64,000 bases of DNA from Bosea sp. RAC05 (GTDB lineage: Bacteria > Pseudomonadota > Alphaproteobacteria > Rhizobiales > Beijerinckiaceae), in the NCBI RefSeq assembly GCF_001713455.1, contig NZ_CP016463.1, forward strand, positions 620,001 through 684,000. The letters are read 5' to 3'. A model generated the notes under the pieces. That model was not told the origin of the DNA. It did no database searches and saw nothing but the letters and a program-made list of their open reading frames with translations. Position 1 is the stretch's first letter, and every line of letters begins with the position of its first letter. Below, in pieces: positions 17,562-25,361 of this stretch. A program made the position numbers and the translations under genes.

Positions 17562-18281
17562 ATGACCGCCATCACAGCATCCCCCCTGCTCACCGCCTTC
17601 GAAGCCACCTCGCCCCTTCTGGCCCAGGAGGTCGATATCTCAACGGGCAGGACCGGCCTGATCATCGTCGACGAAGTTCATGGCTTCTGCACCGTCGGGC
17701 GCGGACCTCTCGCTCCGGCGGTCCCCAATGCGCAGGTTGCGACCATGATCGACGAGACGGCCGCCCTCGCCCGCCGGATCGGGCCCAAGCTCGTCTTCAG
17801 GGACAGCCACGAGCCGGGGCAGGATGAGAAGCCCTACCCGCCTCACTGTGTCGTCGGGACCGGCGACGACATGCTCGTCGACGAGCTGGCCTGGCTGGAG
17901 AACGACCCCGATACGACCGTGATGCGGAAAGACTGCATCGACGGCGTCATTGCCGGCTTCCGTCCGGACGGCAGCAATGCGGTGTTCGACTGGATCCGCC
18001 GGCACAACCTGGTTCGGGTCGTCTTCGTCGGGATCTGCACCGACATCTGCGTCCTCAACCCCGTATGCAGCCTGCTCTCGGCACGCAACCGCGGCCTTCT
18101 CGGCGCGCTCGATCAGATCGTCGTCTACGAGCCGGGCTGCGCGACCTATGACCTGCCGCTGGAGGTCGCGCTGGAGCTGGGCCTGCCGGCCTCGGCGGCC
18201 CATCCGCAGGACCTGTTCCACCGCATGGGCCTGGCGATCATGCAAAACCAGGGCGCGATCGTCGCCTCTGTGCTCCTGTGA
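17562..18281 (+). CDS. pncA: Nicotinamidase
   Basis: Hydrolyses nicotinamide to nicotinate and ammonia, supplying PncB. 239 residues, isochorismatase-like fold. The catalytic triad can be read: Asp37 (LIIVDEVHGF), Lys123 (VMRKDCIDGV) and Cys163 (GICTDICV). The metal/substrate segment DSHEPGQ...PPHCVVGTGDD (residues 81-103) is also typical. ATG 17562 follows GAGGAGACGATC, a strong ribosome site, 13 bp after the previous stop. The N-terminal ~28 residues precede the core strand and are a little long for the family. Other isochorismatase-family amidases look similar, but the surrounding NAD+ genes make nicotinamidase the natural call. Confidence 0.9.
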   Translation: MTAITASPLLTAFEATSPLLAQEVDISTGRTGLIIVDEVHGFCTVGRGPLAPAVPNAQVATMIDETAALARRIGPKLVFRDSHEPGQDEKPYPPHCVVGTGDDMLVDELAWLENDPDTTVMRKDCIDGVIAGFRPDGSNAVFDWIRRHNLVRVVFVGICTDICVLNPVCSLLSARNRGLLGALDQIVVYEPGCATYDLPLEVALELGLPASAAHPQDLFHRMGLAIMQNQGAIVASVLL

Positions 18282-19267
18282 CCGCCGGCATCGCAGCCGT
18301 CGGCTTGCCGCTGGCGTTTTGGGACAAGGCCGATCTGAGCTGGCTCGATCATCTCCTTTCGACGTTCGACCGCACATTGCTGCTGCTGCCGGGATCCGAT
18401 CGGCCTCGGTCCAGCCACCAGCACCCGCTGACGATTCACGAGCGCCAGGACTTCCTGGCCTCCGTCTACGGTCCCGCCCTCAGCGAAGGGCGGTTGGTCT
18501 GCGCGCCGATGGTCGACGAGCCCTATCGGCCGGGGCTGCGGCTGGCAGCCTGCAGAGAAGCCGTGGACCAGGCTTTCGGCCACGGCTCTGAACCGGTCTT
18601 CGTCGCCAGGACGGAGGCGCAAGGCGACGAGCTGGCGCGCTTTCTTCCTGGAGTGGCGCCGGCGATCAGGGAGTTTGGAGGCGCTCGGCCGGCGGCCTCT
18701 CTCTTCGGGAAGCTGGAGCTGCCGGAAAAGGCCTCGCTGTGGTTTTCTCGCTGGCGCAGGACCACGGCCGCCGAACGCATGGCTGCGGAACACAAGGACT
18801 GCGTCGCATTCCAGAGAACGTGGCGGGGCTCGCCTTTCCCACCGACGTTCAATGCCGGCGACGCAATCGTCATCTGCGGCGACGAGATCCTGCTGATCGA
18901 GCGGGACAATTGGCCCTTCAAAGGGCTGCTGGCTCTGCCGGGAGGCTTCCTCGAACGGTGGGAGACGCTCTTCGACGCTGCGCTTCGCGAAGCGGCGGAA
19001 GAGGTCAGGGTGAAGCGGGAGGATCTGGAAAAGCTCCTGCGTGGCTCGCGCACGCTGGACTATCCCTGGCGTGATCCGCGCGGTCGCTTCATCTCGCAGG
19101 CCTACCTGTTCATCCTGAAAGAGAAGCCTGTGGGTCTGAAGGCAGGTTCAGATGCCAAAGGCTTCCGTTGGGAAAAGTGGGCCGAGCTGTCGCCGCAGGA
19201 TCTCGCATTCGACCACTGGCACGCGATCAGGGAATTGCTGGAGGCGGTTGCCCTTCAGACCGGCTGA
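18278..19267 (+). CDS. Adenylyltransferase-like domain fused to a Nudix hydrolase
   Basis: 329 residues from GTG 18278, overlapping the pncA stop by four bases (GTGA), so translation is coupled. The layout matches bifunctional NadM-Nudix proteins. The N-terminal half has LLLLPGSDRPRSSHQHPLTIHERQDF, a counterpart of the NMNAT 'GSanrarS.knPfT..eR' segment, but no HxGH motif, so it is probably not an active adenylyltransferase. The C-terminal Nudix domain starts near FPPTFNAGDAIVI, and its box (GGFLERWE ... REAAEEVRV) has all the acidic residues, while the usual final Gly is Arg. NadM-linked Nudix domains act on ADP-ribose and related compounds, so recycling of NAD+ breakdown products is a fair guess. 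It overlaps the convergent gene by 13 bp. Confidence 0.82.
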   Translation: MTAGIAAVGLPLAFWDKADLSWLDHLLSTFDRTLLLLPGSDRPRSSHQHPLTIHERQDFLASVYGPALSEGRLVCAPMVDEPYRPGLRLAACREAVDQAFGHGSEPVFVARTEAQGDELARFLPGVAPAIREFGGARPAASLFGKLELPEKASLWFSRWRRTTAAERMAAEHKDCVAFQRTWRGSPFPPTFNAGDAIVICGDEILLIERDNWPFKGLLALPGGFLERWETLFDAALREAAEEVRVKREDLEKLLRGSRTLDYPWRDPRGRFISQAYLFILKEKPVGLKAGSDAKGFRWEKWAELSPQDLAFDHWHAIRELLEAVALQTG

Positions 19268-19980
19268 ACGCCGGCCTGAAGGGCAAGGTGGTGCAGCACA
19301 TCGTCGAGCGACATGCCGAGTGCCTCCTGAAGCTGCTTGAGAAGCGCCTCCGTGCTCGCCTTGATCTCAACCGTCACCGTGATCTCGGTCGCGCCCGCGG
19401 CGGGCAGTTCGAGGTCAGACATCGAGATCAGAAGCTCCGCAACGATCACGCCATCTGCAGTCAGCTGGTGACAGGCGCCGCCATCGGAGCCCTTGGTGAT
19501 GCTCACGAAGGCGAGAAGCGGGATCTCGTCGGCGACGCCTTCGCCGTACTTGTCCTTGCCGTGCTTGAGCGGGATTTTCTTGAGCTTCTTGAACAGGCGC
19601 TTGCCGAAGGCGCGCAGCGCGCCCTTGACGAGTTCTTCAGCCTTGCCATGGCTGTGACCTGTGGCCTTGGCCAGCCGCCCACCGGAATCGAAGACAGAAA
19701 GAGGCCCCTCGTTGGCCTTTGCCGCGGCCAGATAGATCGAGATGAGCTGCACCTGGTTCTCATTCAGCGGCCGATACGTCAGCGCCTCGTAGATCTGCTT
19801 CTGCAGCGGGTTCAGTGCCTGATGGCTCGGCGCCGGCGGCGTGGGCGTTAGCTGGGCAGCAGCCGCGGAAGGCTTGGGCTGCGGCAGGTGAAGGCCGGGA
19901 AGAAGCCCCTTCGCCGCCAGAACGGCGATGGCTTCGGGTGGCAGCGTTACGCCGTAGACAAGGGTGGGCTGGGCAGTCAC
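19255..19980 (-). CDS. Hypothetical protein with proline-rich linker
   Basis: 241 residues from GTG 19980, chosen because AAAGGA lies 7 nt upstream; an earlier in-frame start would lie within an inverted repeat. Family not recognised. An N-terminal ~35 residues precede a Pro/Ala-rich linker (residues ~37-55). Residues ~70-145 look helical (PLQKQIYEALTYRPLNENQVQLISIYLA), perhaps winged helix, followed by a lysine cluster (KRLFKKLKKIPLKHGKDKYG). The C-terminal ~40 residues (EALLKQLQEALGMSLDDVLHHLALQAGV) resemble a small helical oligomerisation segment. It could be a DNA-binding protein, but no motif proves it. The 11-bp inverted repeat over its leader suggests control. Confidence 0.7.
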   Translation of the reverse strand: MTAQPTLVYGVTLPPEAIAVLAAKGLLPGLHLPQPKPSAAAAQLTPTPPAPSHQALNPLQKQIYEALTYRPLNENQVQLISIYLAAAKANEGPLSVFDSGGRLAKATGHSHGKAEELVKGALRAFGKRLFKKLKKIPLKHGKDKYGEGVADEIPLLAFVSITKGSDGGACHQLTADGVIVAELLISMSDLELPAAGATEITVTVEIKASTEALLKQLQEALGMSLDDVLHHLALQAGVQPV

Positions 19981-19990
19981 AGGAGCATCC

Positions 19991-20021
19991 TTTCTTAAGT
20001 GGCAGAGCGACACTTAAGAAA
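19991..20021. promoter_or_regulatory. Perfect 11-bp inverted repeat abutting a ribosome binding site
   Basis: TTTCTTAAGTG (19991-20001) is mirrored by CACTTAAGAAA (20011-20021) across nine bases. On the minus strand the 3' arm ends directly at the GGA of the Shine-Dalgarno for GTG 19980. It may be an operator bound as DNA or a hairpin that hides the ribosome site in mRNA. It is AT-rich compared with its surroundings. Confidence 0.6.
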
Positions 20022-20043
20022 GCCAGAGCGTCATATCAAGAGG

Positions 20044-20060
20044 TCAGAGTAACACTCTGA
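20044..20060. repeat. Short inverted repeat after the 20066-20446 gene
   Basis: TCAGAGT (20044-20050) and ACTCTGA (20054-20060) flank AAC. It lies just beyond a minus-strand stop codon and 22 bp from the larger inverted repeat. No T-run follows, so it is more likely part of a regulatory site than a terminator. Confidence 0.4.
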
Positions 20061-20065
20061 ATGGC

Positions 20066-20446
20066 TCAGGCTGGTCCGGGTTTCGGGCTTGGCGCGACAT
20101 CGTGCTCGGAAAAGAAGACGCGGCCAGGATCGAATGTTCGAGCCGCTTCCACCGCGGAGGTGTGGAGGTCAGGGTTATTCGGGTACCTCTCTCGGTAGAC
20201 CTCGGGATCGATCCCGGTCGTGCCCTGTCGGCGCAACTCTCCGACGTCGCCTTGGTTGACAGGCGTGCCATGGAAGCGCCAGCCGCATTCATAGTCCCAG
20301 AACGACTTGGTCACGCGACACGTCATGCCGGCATGCCTGATGATCGTTGTGCCGCCAGAGGAATTGGTCACGCACAGCGTCCCGGTCACCAAAGCCTCGT
20401 CGCCGACTTCGAGGGGGCTGGGGTAGCTGGGGACGTCCGGGTTCAT
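20066..20446 (-). CDS. Small hypothetical protein
   Basis: 126 residues from ATG 20446, which has AAGGAG 11 nt upstream; the open frame extends 34 codons earlier without a good site. No family recognised. The sequence MNPDVPSYPSPLEVGDEALVTGTLCVTNSSGGTT suggests a small beta-barrel start, and the C-terminal half is Pro/Arg-rich. Same strand as, and upstream of, the gene at 19255-19980, separated by two inverted repeats. Confidence 0.6.
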   Translation of the reverse strand: MNPDVPSYPSPLEVGDEALVTGTLCVTNSSGGTTIIRHAGMTCRVTKSFWDYECGWRFHGTPVNQGDVGELRRQGTTGIDPEVYRERYPNNPDLHTSAVEAARTFDPGRVFFSEHDVAPSPKPGPA

Positions 20447-20646
20447 GGCTGCTGGCTCCTTGTCCTGAAAGCTTACAGGTCGATACCGACATCCACAAAC
20501 GGAAGGATCGAAGGCATGGCCTGAATGGTCAATCCAATCGCTATCCACGTCAGATCACACTCATCTGGTTGACCCAGCGCGCGCGAAAGACAAGATCCGT
20601 AGAGGCCGCCAAGCTCGGTGAGCCGATTTCAGCGAAAGACTGTATT

Positions 20647-21087
20647 ATGGCTATCACGCTGGCTCAGGCCACCAACCACCTCATCGAAGTCAGCAACAAG
20701 ACTGTCGTGGCGCTGACGGCGTCGCGCGTGGTCTATTTCGCTCACATGCTGCACATGGGTGAAACCGAAGGCGGCCTCCTGGTTTCCGACCGGTTCTTCG
20801 CCATGCCGACCGGCCCTGGCACGCCCGAGATGCAGCTCCAGCTCAGCAAGCGCGGACAGGCCCCTCTGCGTTACCCATTCGCCGCCGCTCCGTTCAAGAT
20901 CGGGCGCGAAGGCGATGCGATCGCAAAGGCCTGGTCGATCATGAAGGACATGTCGCCCGAGCGCATCATTCACGAGGTCCAGCGAGAAAAGACCGCCTTT
21001 GCTCGAACCTATGAGCGCAACCGGGTTGCCGCGATGAGCGACCGGTCCATCATGGAGGAGTTCCTCTTCCTGCACGATGACAGTTGA
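20647..21087 (+). CDS. Panacea/SocA-like small protein (tentative)
   Basis: 146 residues from ATG 20647. The N-terminal half (ATNHLIEVSNKTVVALTASRVVYFAHMLHMGE...FFAMPTGPGTPEMQ) resembles the Panacea/SocA-like domain, in which an 'LQKLLYYAqgwhL' helix is followed by an 'AWPxGPVxPEvY' segment. That domain occurs in antitoxins and phage proteins. The C-terminal part is helical and unmatched. No toxin-like partner is seen next to it, as the neighbour on the opposite strand is a Zn-ribbon-like protein of other type. The family assignment is moderate; the gene itself is likely real despite a weak ribosome site. Confidence 0.55.
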   Translation: MAITLAQATNHLIEVSNKTVVALTASRVVYFAHMLHMGETEGGLLVSDRFFAMPTGPGTPEMQLQLSKRGQAPLRYPFAAAPFKIGREGDAIAKAWSIMKDMSPERIIHEVQREKTAFARTYERNRVAAMSDRSIMEEFLFLHDDS

Positions 21088-21091
21088 CCGA

Positions 21092-21775
21092 TCAGGCGGC
21101 GTTTGACGTTTCCAGCCGGGACTTGGCCTCTCGAACCAAAGAGTTGATGTGGAGGCCGCTCAGAAGCGCCTCGATGCCTGACGATGCGTGTTCTGAGCTG
21201 CTGGTGCCTGCAGCGAGCCGGTCCATGAGCCAGACGATGACTGCCTCGTGGCAAAAGCTTTCGAACGCATCTTCGTCATCGAAGCCAGATAGATCGGACG
21301 GGATTGCTATCCCAGACTGCCGTGCGCGCAGATGTAGCCCACGACGCCATTTGCGCGTTCGTGGTTCATCATCGGCTTTCGGCAGAATGAAGCCACTTGC
21401 GATGGAGCTGACCTCCATGTCGCTGATCGGCCGCCGCCACTGTCCGAGCGGCTCTACGCTCTGGAACTTCACGGCGAAAGCCCCGCAGCGAATGCACTTG
21501 GCGCCGCCGTTGAGGTATCCGCGTCGCCCCCAGCGGTGATCGCAGGCGCTCTCCTTTTCGAATCGGGCGTACGCGTCGAGCTCGGCGGCCTCGATGGTCG
21601 CACCCTCCCCCCGGATAAAACCGCCTGGAGCTGGGAAGGCCTCGAAGAAAGCGGTGCGGTAGGGCGCCTTGCCAAGGACGATGCCGTGGCCACCCCATTG
21701 CACAGCGCAGTCAGCCGGCCAGGCCTGAAGCGGGCGCCACGCATCTTGGGCGTGATGTCGAGCGATGATCGGCAT
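21092..21775 (-). CDS. Hypothetical protein with zinc-ribbon-like cysteines
   Basis: 227 residues from ATG 21775, which overlaps the stop of the YqgE-like gene (TGATG), indicating coupled translation. A CDHRWGRRG...CIRC pattern (residues ~77-97) resembles a small zinc ribbon with one Cys replaced by His or lacking. The region before it (QWGGHGIVLGKAPYRTAFFEAFP) is probably a beta domain, and the C-terminal ~80 residues are helical. No family recognised. Co-transcription with the YqgE-like gene is the only functional hint. Confidence 0.65.
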   Translation of the reverse strand: MPIIARHHAQDAWRPLQAWPADCAVQWGGHGIVLGKAPYRTAFFEAFPAPGGFIRGEGATIEAAELDAYARFEKESACDHRWGRRGYLNGGAKCIRCGAFAVKFQSVEPLGQWRRPISDMEVSSIASGFILPKADDEPRTRKWRRGLHLRARQSGIAIPSDLSGFDDEDAFESFCHEAVIVWLMDRLAAGTSSSEHASSGIEALLSGLHINSLVREAKSRLETSNAA

Positions 21776-22383
21776 CAGGCGGTCCCCTGTTTGTGGAGAA
21801 AGCGAATGTCGGTGATCCCGATCAGCTCCAGAGCACGGCTGTATTTCCTGCCGGGGTCGGTCTCGGATTCGAAAACCAGATCTGGGTCGGCTGGGCAAAA
21901 GAGCCAGTCGCCGGAGCGAATTTCAGTCTCGATCGCGCCGGGTCCCCAGCCGGCATAACCGAGCGCCATGACGGCGCGCTGGGGACCAGCTGAGCGCGCC
22001 ATGGCGTGAAGGATGTCCATGCTGCCGGTGTAGGCGACGTTGCTGTCGATTGCCTGCGTTTGTCCCTCGCTGTCGAAGTCGCGGGTGTGCAGAACAAAGC
22101 CCCGAGTGGTCTCGACGAAGCCGGCGTCGAGCACCTGGATGGCAGCGGTCTGCGCAGGCAGTCCGATCACGTCATCTTCTGTGACGATCTGGAGCTGCTG
22201 CAGCAGCTGCGGAAACGTGATTTCGGGCCTGGGCTTGTTCAGGACAAAGCCCATCGCGCCGTCGGGCGAGTGCTGGCAGACGTAGATCACGCCACGGGGT
22301 GCGACGCCGTCCTTGCCGGGCGCGGCGACAAGGAAACCGCCCTCAAGGCTTGTGTGGACAGGTGTGGCAGAACGGATCGTCAT
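21775..22383 (-). CDS. YqgE/AlgH-family protein (UPF0301)
   Basis: 202 residues, normal for the family. Signature segments: LEGGFLVAAPGK at the N-terminus, VIYVCQHSPDGAMGFVLNKPRP, LDAGFVETTRGFVLHTRDF and a late ALGYAGWGPGAIETEI. The family is widespread in Proteobacteria; AlgH was linked to alginate regulation in Pseudomonas, but the biochemical role is unsettled. In chromosomes it usually sits in conserved core contexts, so a copy among these unknown genes is unusual. The stop overlaps the next gene's ATG. Divergent from the small membrane protein gene at 22487. Confidence 0.9.
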   Translation of the reverse strand: MTIRSATPVHTSLEGGFLVAAPGKDGVAPRGVIYVCQHSPDGAMGFVLNKPRPEITFPQLLQQLQIVTEDDVIGLPAQTAAIQVLDAGFVETTRGFVLHTRDFDSEGQTQAIDSNVAYTGSMDILHAMARSAGPQRAVMALGYAGWGPGAIETEIRSGDWLFCPADPDLVFESETDPGRKYSRALELIGITDIRFLHKQGTA

Positions 22384-22486
22384 GATTCATGATTGTCAGC
22401 AGATTCGTGGCCGAGCAAGGAAGGATCGGATGATTGCTCCTTAATCCACGATGATCGAAGCTATGCACCGAATCCCAGGGATGGAC

Positions 22487-22876
22487 ATGACCAATCAGAG
22501 CAACCACCGCGACCTCCGACCGGCTCGTGGCAGTTTCACGCAATTCCTCGTGGGAGCCTGCGCATCCGGTGCAGCGGCCTACATGCTCACCAGCAGGATT
22601 TCCGTGTCTTCGGGATGGGGGAGGTTCTGGGGCTACAACACGTTCGGGCTGGCCTTGCTGCCGCTTCTGCTCGGCATCGGGCTGCTGTTTTTCGGCGGTC
22701 GAGCAGCGCTGGCCTGGACACTGATCGCAGTCGGGAGCGCCATCGTCGCCGGCGGCGTCCTCATGAACCTCGCCATCTATTTCCGTCCGACGTCGCTCTT
22801 CGACACGCTGGTGATGTTCGGGATGCTGGCGGCCGGGATCGGGCTGATGGCGCGCTCTCTCCAGCCGCGCGGCTGA
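22487..22876 (+). CDS. Small membrane protein, about three helices
   Basis: 129 residues from ATG 22487, preceded by AGGGA at five bases; ATG 22451 is an alternative in frame. Three hydrophobic stretches are visible (around residues 20-36, 50-70 and 75-95), with a possible fourth near 100-120 (LFDTLVMFGMLAAGIGLMA). No family recognised; an inner-membrane location is likely. It is followed after 38 bp by a PPP-family phosphatase on the same strand. Confidence 0.65.
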   Translation: MTNQSNHRDLRPARGSFTQFLVGACASGAAAYMLTSRISVSSGWGRFWGYNTFGLALLPLLLGIGLLFFGGRAALAWTLIAVGSAIVAGGVLMNLAIYFRPTSLFDTLVMFGMLAAGIGLMARSLQPRG

Positions 22877-22914
22877 ACTTTCCGGCTTTCACCATATCGA
22901 GCGATCATCGCACC

Positions 22915-23739
22915 ATGCTCAAGCGCCTCCCCAAACCCGCCTTCGTCAGAGTTCCGAAAAACACCGTCGGCCGCGACTTCGTCGTGGGCGACATCCATGG
23001 GTCGTTCGATCTCGTTCTCAGGGCCATGGATCGCGTCCGGTTCGACCAGGCGGTTGATCGGATCTTCTCGGTCGGCGACCTGATCGATCGCGGGCCCGGA
23101 TCGCATCGAACGGCGCGCTTCCTGTCCCATGATTGGGTTCATGCCGTGCTCGGCAATCACGAGGCGATGCTCCTCGAGGCTTACGAGGATGGGCAAGCGC
23201 ACCCCGCCGTACTTGAGTTTCTTCATAGTCGGAATGGATTTGCCTGGTGGAGGGACACACCCGACGAGGTGAAGGCCGATATCCTGGCCGCGGTGCGCCG
23301 CCTTCCCATGGCCATTGAGGTCGAGACGGCGCGCGGGCCGGTTGGACTGGTCCATGCCGATGTCCCGAAGGGCATGACCTGGCAGGCGTTTACGGCGGCC
23401 TTGGATGCAGGCGATCGCGCTGTCGGCGAGGTTGCGGTCTGGGGTCGAGACAGGATCCATCGACATGACGAGAGCGGCGTCCCCGGAATCGGGCGGCTCT
23501 TCGTCGGCCACACCCCGCTGAAGCGAATGGCCAAGATCGGCAATGTCTACGCGATCGACACCGCTGCCGTTTACGGTGTCCTCGAAGCCGACGAGGGTGC
23601 GCTCACGTTCCTGGATGTATTGACCGGCACCAACGCGATCCGCAGTGTCGCCAGCATGCAGCGGCCGGAAGACCTCGTCTTCGCAATCGCGCCTGATGCA
23701 ATCCCCGATGAGCCGTTCTCAGCTCTGATGGCGCCTTGA
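22915..23739 (+). CDS. PPP-family protein phosphatase (lambda-phosphatase type)
   Basis: Metal-dependent Ser/Thr-type phosphatase of the calcineurin-like superfamily. 274 residues from ATG 22915. The three signature motifs are intact: GDIHG at 25-29, GDLIDRG at 54-60 and GNHE at 80-83; a later VHADVP and VGHTP supply the remaining metal/catalytic histidines. Size and spacing fit the lambda-phosphatase/PrpA group. It is followed within 10 bp by a second PPP-type gene, and a kinase-fold protein lies 4 kb downstream, so a reversible-phosphorylation module is conceivable. Substrates cannot be predicted; nucleotide substrates (as in ApaH) are an alternative. Confidence 0.9.
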   Translation: MLKRLPKPAFVRVPKNTVGRDFVVGDIHGSFDLVLRAMDRVRFDQAVDRIFSVGDLIDRGPGSHRTARFLSHDWVHAVLGNHEAMLLEAYEDGQAHPAVLEFLHSRNGFAWWRDTPDEVKADILAAVRRLPMAIEVETARGPVGLVHADVPKGMTWQAFTAALDAGDRAVGEVAVWGRDRIHRHDESGVPGIGRLFVGHTPLKRMAKIGNVYAIDTAAVYGVLEADEGALTFLDVLTGTNAIRSVASMQRPEDLVFAIAPDAIPDEPFSALMAP

Positions 23740-23749
23740 AGGAGCTTCC

Positions 23750-24715
23750 TTGGACAAGCTGAACATCGGCGACATTCACGGGCACGCCGACGCTTTGAAG
23801 CGGTTGCTGGCGAAAGCCGGCTTCGTCTGCACTCGCGGCGTCTGGCGCAGCAGCGACTGCCACGCGAACTTCGTCGGCGATTTGATCGATCGAGGAGGCG
23901 AGCAGCTCGAAGTCATCGATATCGTCCGCCGCATGGTTGACGACGGGTCGGGCTCGATCGTGATGGGCAACCACGAGTTCAACGCGATCGGCTGGGGAAC
24001 GGAAAATCCGGAGAGGCCTGGCCGTCATTACCGGATCCGCGGCTCGAAGAACCGGCATCAGCATCAGGCCTTTCTCGACGCGGTCGGCGAGGACAGCGAC
24101 CTTCATCGGGAAGTCGTCGCGTGGTTCAAGACCCTGCCGCTCTGGATCGATGACGGGGATTGCAGGCTCGTCCACGCTTGCTGGCATCCCCGTCACATGG
24201 CCGCGCTCGCTCCATGGGTCGACAGCGGCAATGTCCTGACGCCGGAAGGGATCCACGCCGTCCATCAGAGGGGTAGCGCCGCCTATGAGGCGGTCGAAGT
24301 CATCCTGAAGGGCCCTGAGGTTGCACTCCCTGCTGGCGTGACTTTCTTCGACAAGGACGGGCATGAACGACGCAATACCCGCATCCGCTGGTGGGATGGC
24401 CAAGCCGATACCTATCGCAAGGCGGCTCTGGTCGACGAGACGACGGCATCCCAAATGCCCGACGAGCCCCTGCCCGAAACCGCTTTGGTGCCGTACGACG
24501 ACGAGAAACCGGTCTTCTTCGGGCACTATTGGATGAACGGCCTGCCCGAGCTGACATCGCCCACGAAGGCATGTCTCGACTTCTCGGTCGCGCGGTCGGG
24601 CTACCTGACGGCCTATCGAATGTCGCCCGGGGAGCGGGAACTCGATCCTTCCAGGCTGATCTGGGTTTCAGCTGAGCATGATTGCGAGCCGGAAATCGCT
24701 GTCATGGCTCGATAG
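23750..24715 (+). CDS. Second PPP-family metallophosphatase
   Basis: 321 residues from TTG 23750, supported by AAGGAG five bases upstream. Motifs: GDIHG at 7-11, GDLIDRGG near 43-50 and GNHE near 73-76, with VHACWH and FGHYW later for the metal site. It is longer than the preceding phosphatase, with an insert after the third motif (residues ~85-130). It resembles the PrpE/ApaH-like group more than the lambda type. A direct neighbour of the first phosphatase (10 bp apart), so both are likely made together. They are too different to be a recent duplication. Confidence 0.87.
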   Translation: MDKLNIGDIHGHADALKRLLAKAGFVCTRGVWRSSDCHANFVGDLIDRGGEQLEVIDIVRRMVDDGSGSIVMGNHEFNAIGWGTENPERPGRHYRIRGSKNRHQHQAFLDAVGEDSDLHREVVAWFKTLPLWIDDGDCRLVHACWHPRHMAALAPWVDSGNVLTPEGIHAVHQRGSAAYEAVEVILKGPEVALPAGVTFFDKDGHERRNTRIRWWDGQADTYRKAALVDETTASQMPDEPLPETALVPYDDEKPVFFGHYWMNGLPELTSPTKACLDFSVARSGYLTAYRMSPGERELDPSRLIWVSAEHDCEPEIAVMAR

Positions 24716-24852
24716 GGCGAAATCGTTCTCGCATCCGCCGCGCCTTTGCGAGTGCGCAACTGAGACCGTGTTCGCTTTAAGTGGGATTCCGAGACCTTCA
24801 GTGGAATCCTGGGACTCGTGCCTTCGCTATGCTCAAGCCGGTTTTGGGGATG
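24716..24852. other. Convergent intergenic stretch with a 7-bp inverted repeat
   Basis: No gene seen. GGATTCC (24784-24790) and GGAATCC (24803-24809) form an inverted repeat with a 12-nt spacer, which also reads as an imperfect direct repeat (GTGGGATTCCGAGAC, then GTGGAATCCTGGGAC). It lies directly before the probable terminator at 24853-24887. Confidence 0.4.
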
Positions 24853-24887
24853 CTTCGGATGGCCCGCGAAGCCGGCGCCATCCGAAG
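24853..24887. terminator. Bidirectional hairpin between convergent genes
   Basis: CTTCGGATGGC (24853-24863) pairs perfectly with GCCATCCGAAG (24877-24887) around 13 bases that contain a further CCG/CGG pairing. It lies between the end of the second phosphatase gene (24715) and the end of the convergent gene (24910), where a shared terminator is expected. Confidence 0.6.
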
Positions 24888-24909
24888 ATTCGAGCTATGG
24901 CTGACGCGG

Positions 24910-25254
24910 TCAGGCTGGCACGGGAGCCGAGGGAATGCCGGCTGCGTCGCGCACGAGCCGCTCGCCGTCTGTAATCCCGTTGCCGGCGAGGATGAACGCG
25001 ACCTGTGCTTCCAGACCATCGTTGTTGATCGACGAACCATACCCCTCGGCGTTCGTGATAGCTGCTTCGGCGCCATCGCCGACCTGGTTGGCGGCCTGCG
25101 ACCCAAGCGCGGCCGCGCCATCCAGGACAAGCTCATCAAGGCAGCCGTCGTCTGATCCAAATGCACGGATCTCGGCGACGAGCGCGTCGATTGCGCCCTT
25201 GTTGATGGCTGCGAAGAGCTCGGTCGAGCTGCGATCGGTTTCGATGAAGTCCAT
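24910..25254 (-). CDS. Small acidic hypothetical protein
   Basis: 114 residues from ATG 25254, which has GGAGCAGGG just upstream. Acidic, Ala/Gly-rich, helical in the N-terminal half (ELFAAINKGAIDALVAEIRAF), ending in an Ala/Pro tail. No family recognised. Its downstream end faces the terminator-like hairpin at 24853-24887. It is divergent from the 74-residue gene starting at 25362. Confidence 0.6.
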   Translation of the reverse strand: MDFIETDRSSTELFAAINKGAIDALVAEIRAFGSDDGCLDELVLDGAAALGSQAANQVGDGAEAAITNAEGYGSSINNDGLEAQVAFILAGNGITDGERLVRDAAGIPSAPVPA

Positions 25255-25361
25255 AGCCCTGCTCCTGTCGTGAGTTCCGAGCTTCCGTCGACATCACGCA
25301 TGGGACAACGCTGGTGGCTTGCGAGGGCACCGCTCACTGTCGGTCGAACAGGAGATTACCC

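Noticed and set aside
18278..19267. Active adenylyltransferase in the Nudix fusion
   Set aside because: The HxGH motif is missing from its N-terminal half, so only the Nudix activity is proposed.
19980..20013. Longer start for the gene at 19255-19980
   Set aside because: The extra codons fall in the inverted repeat, and the GTG at 19980 has a better ribosome site.
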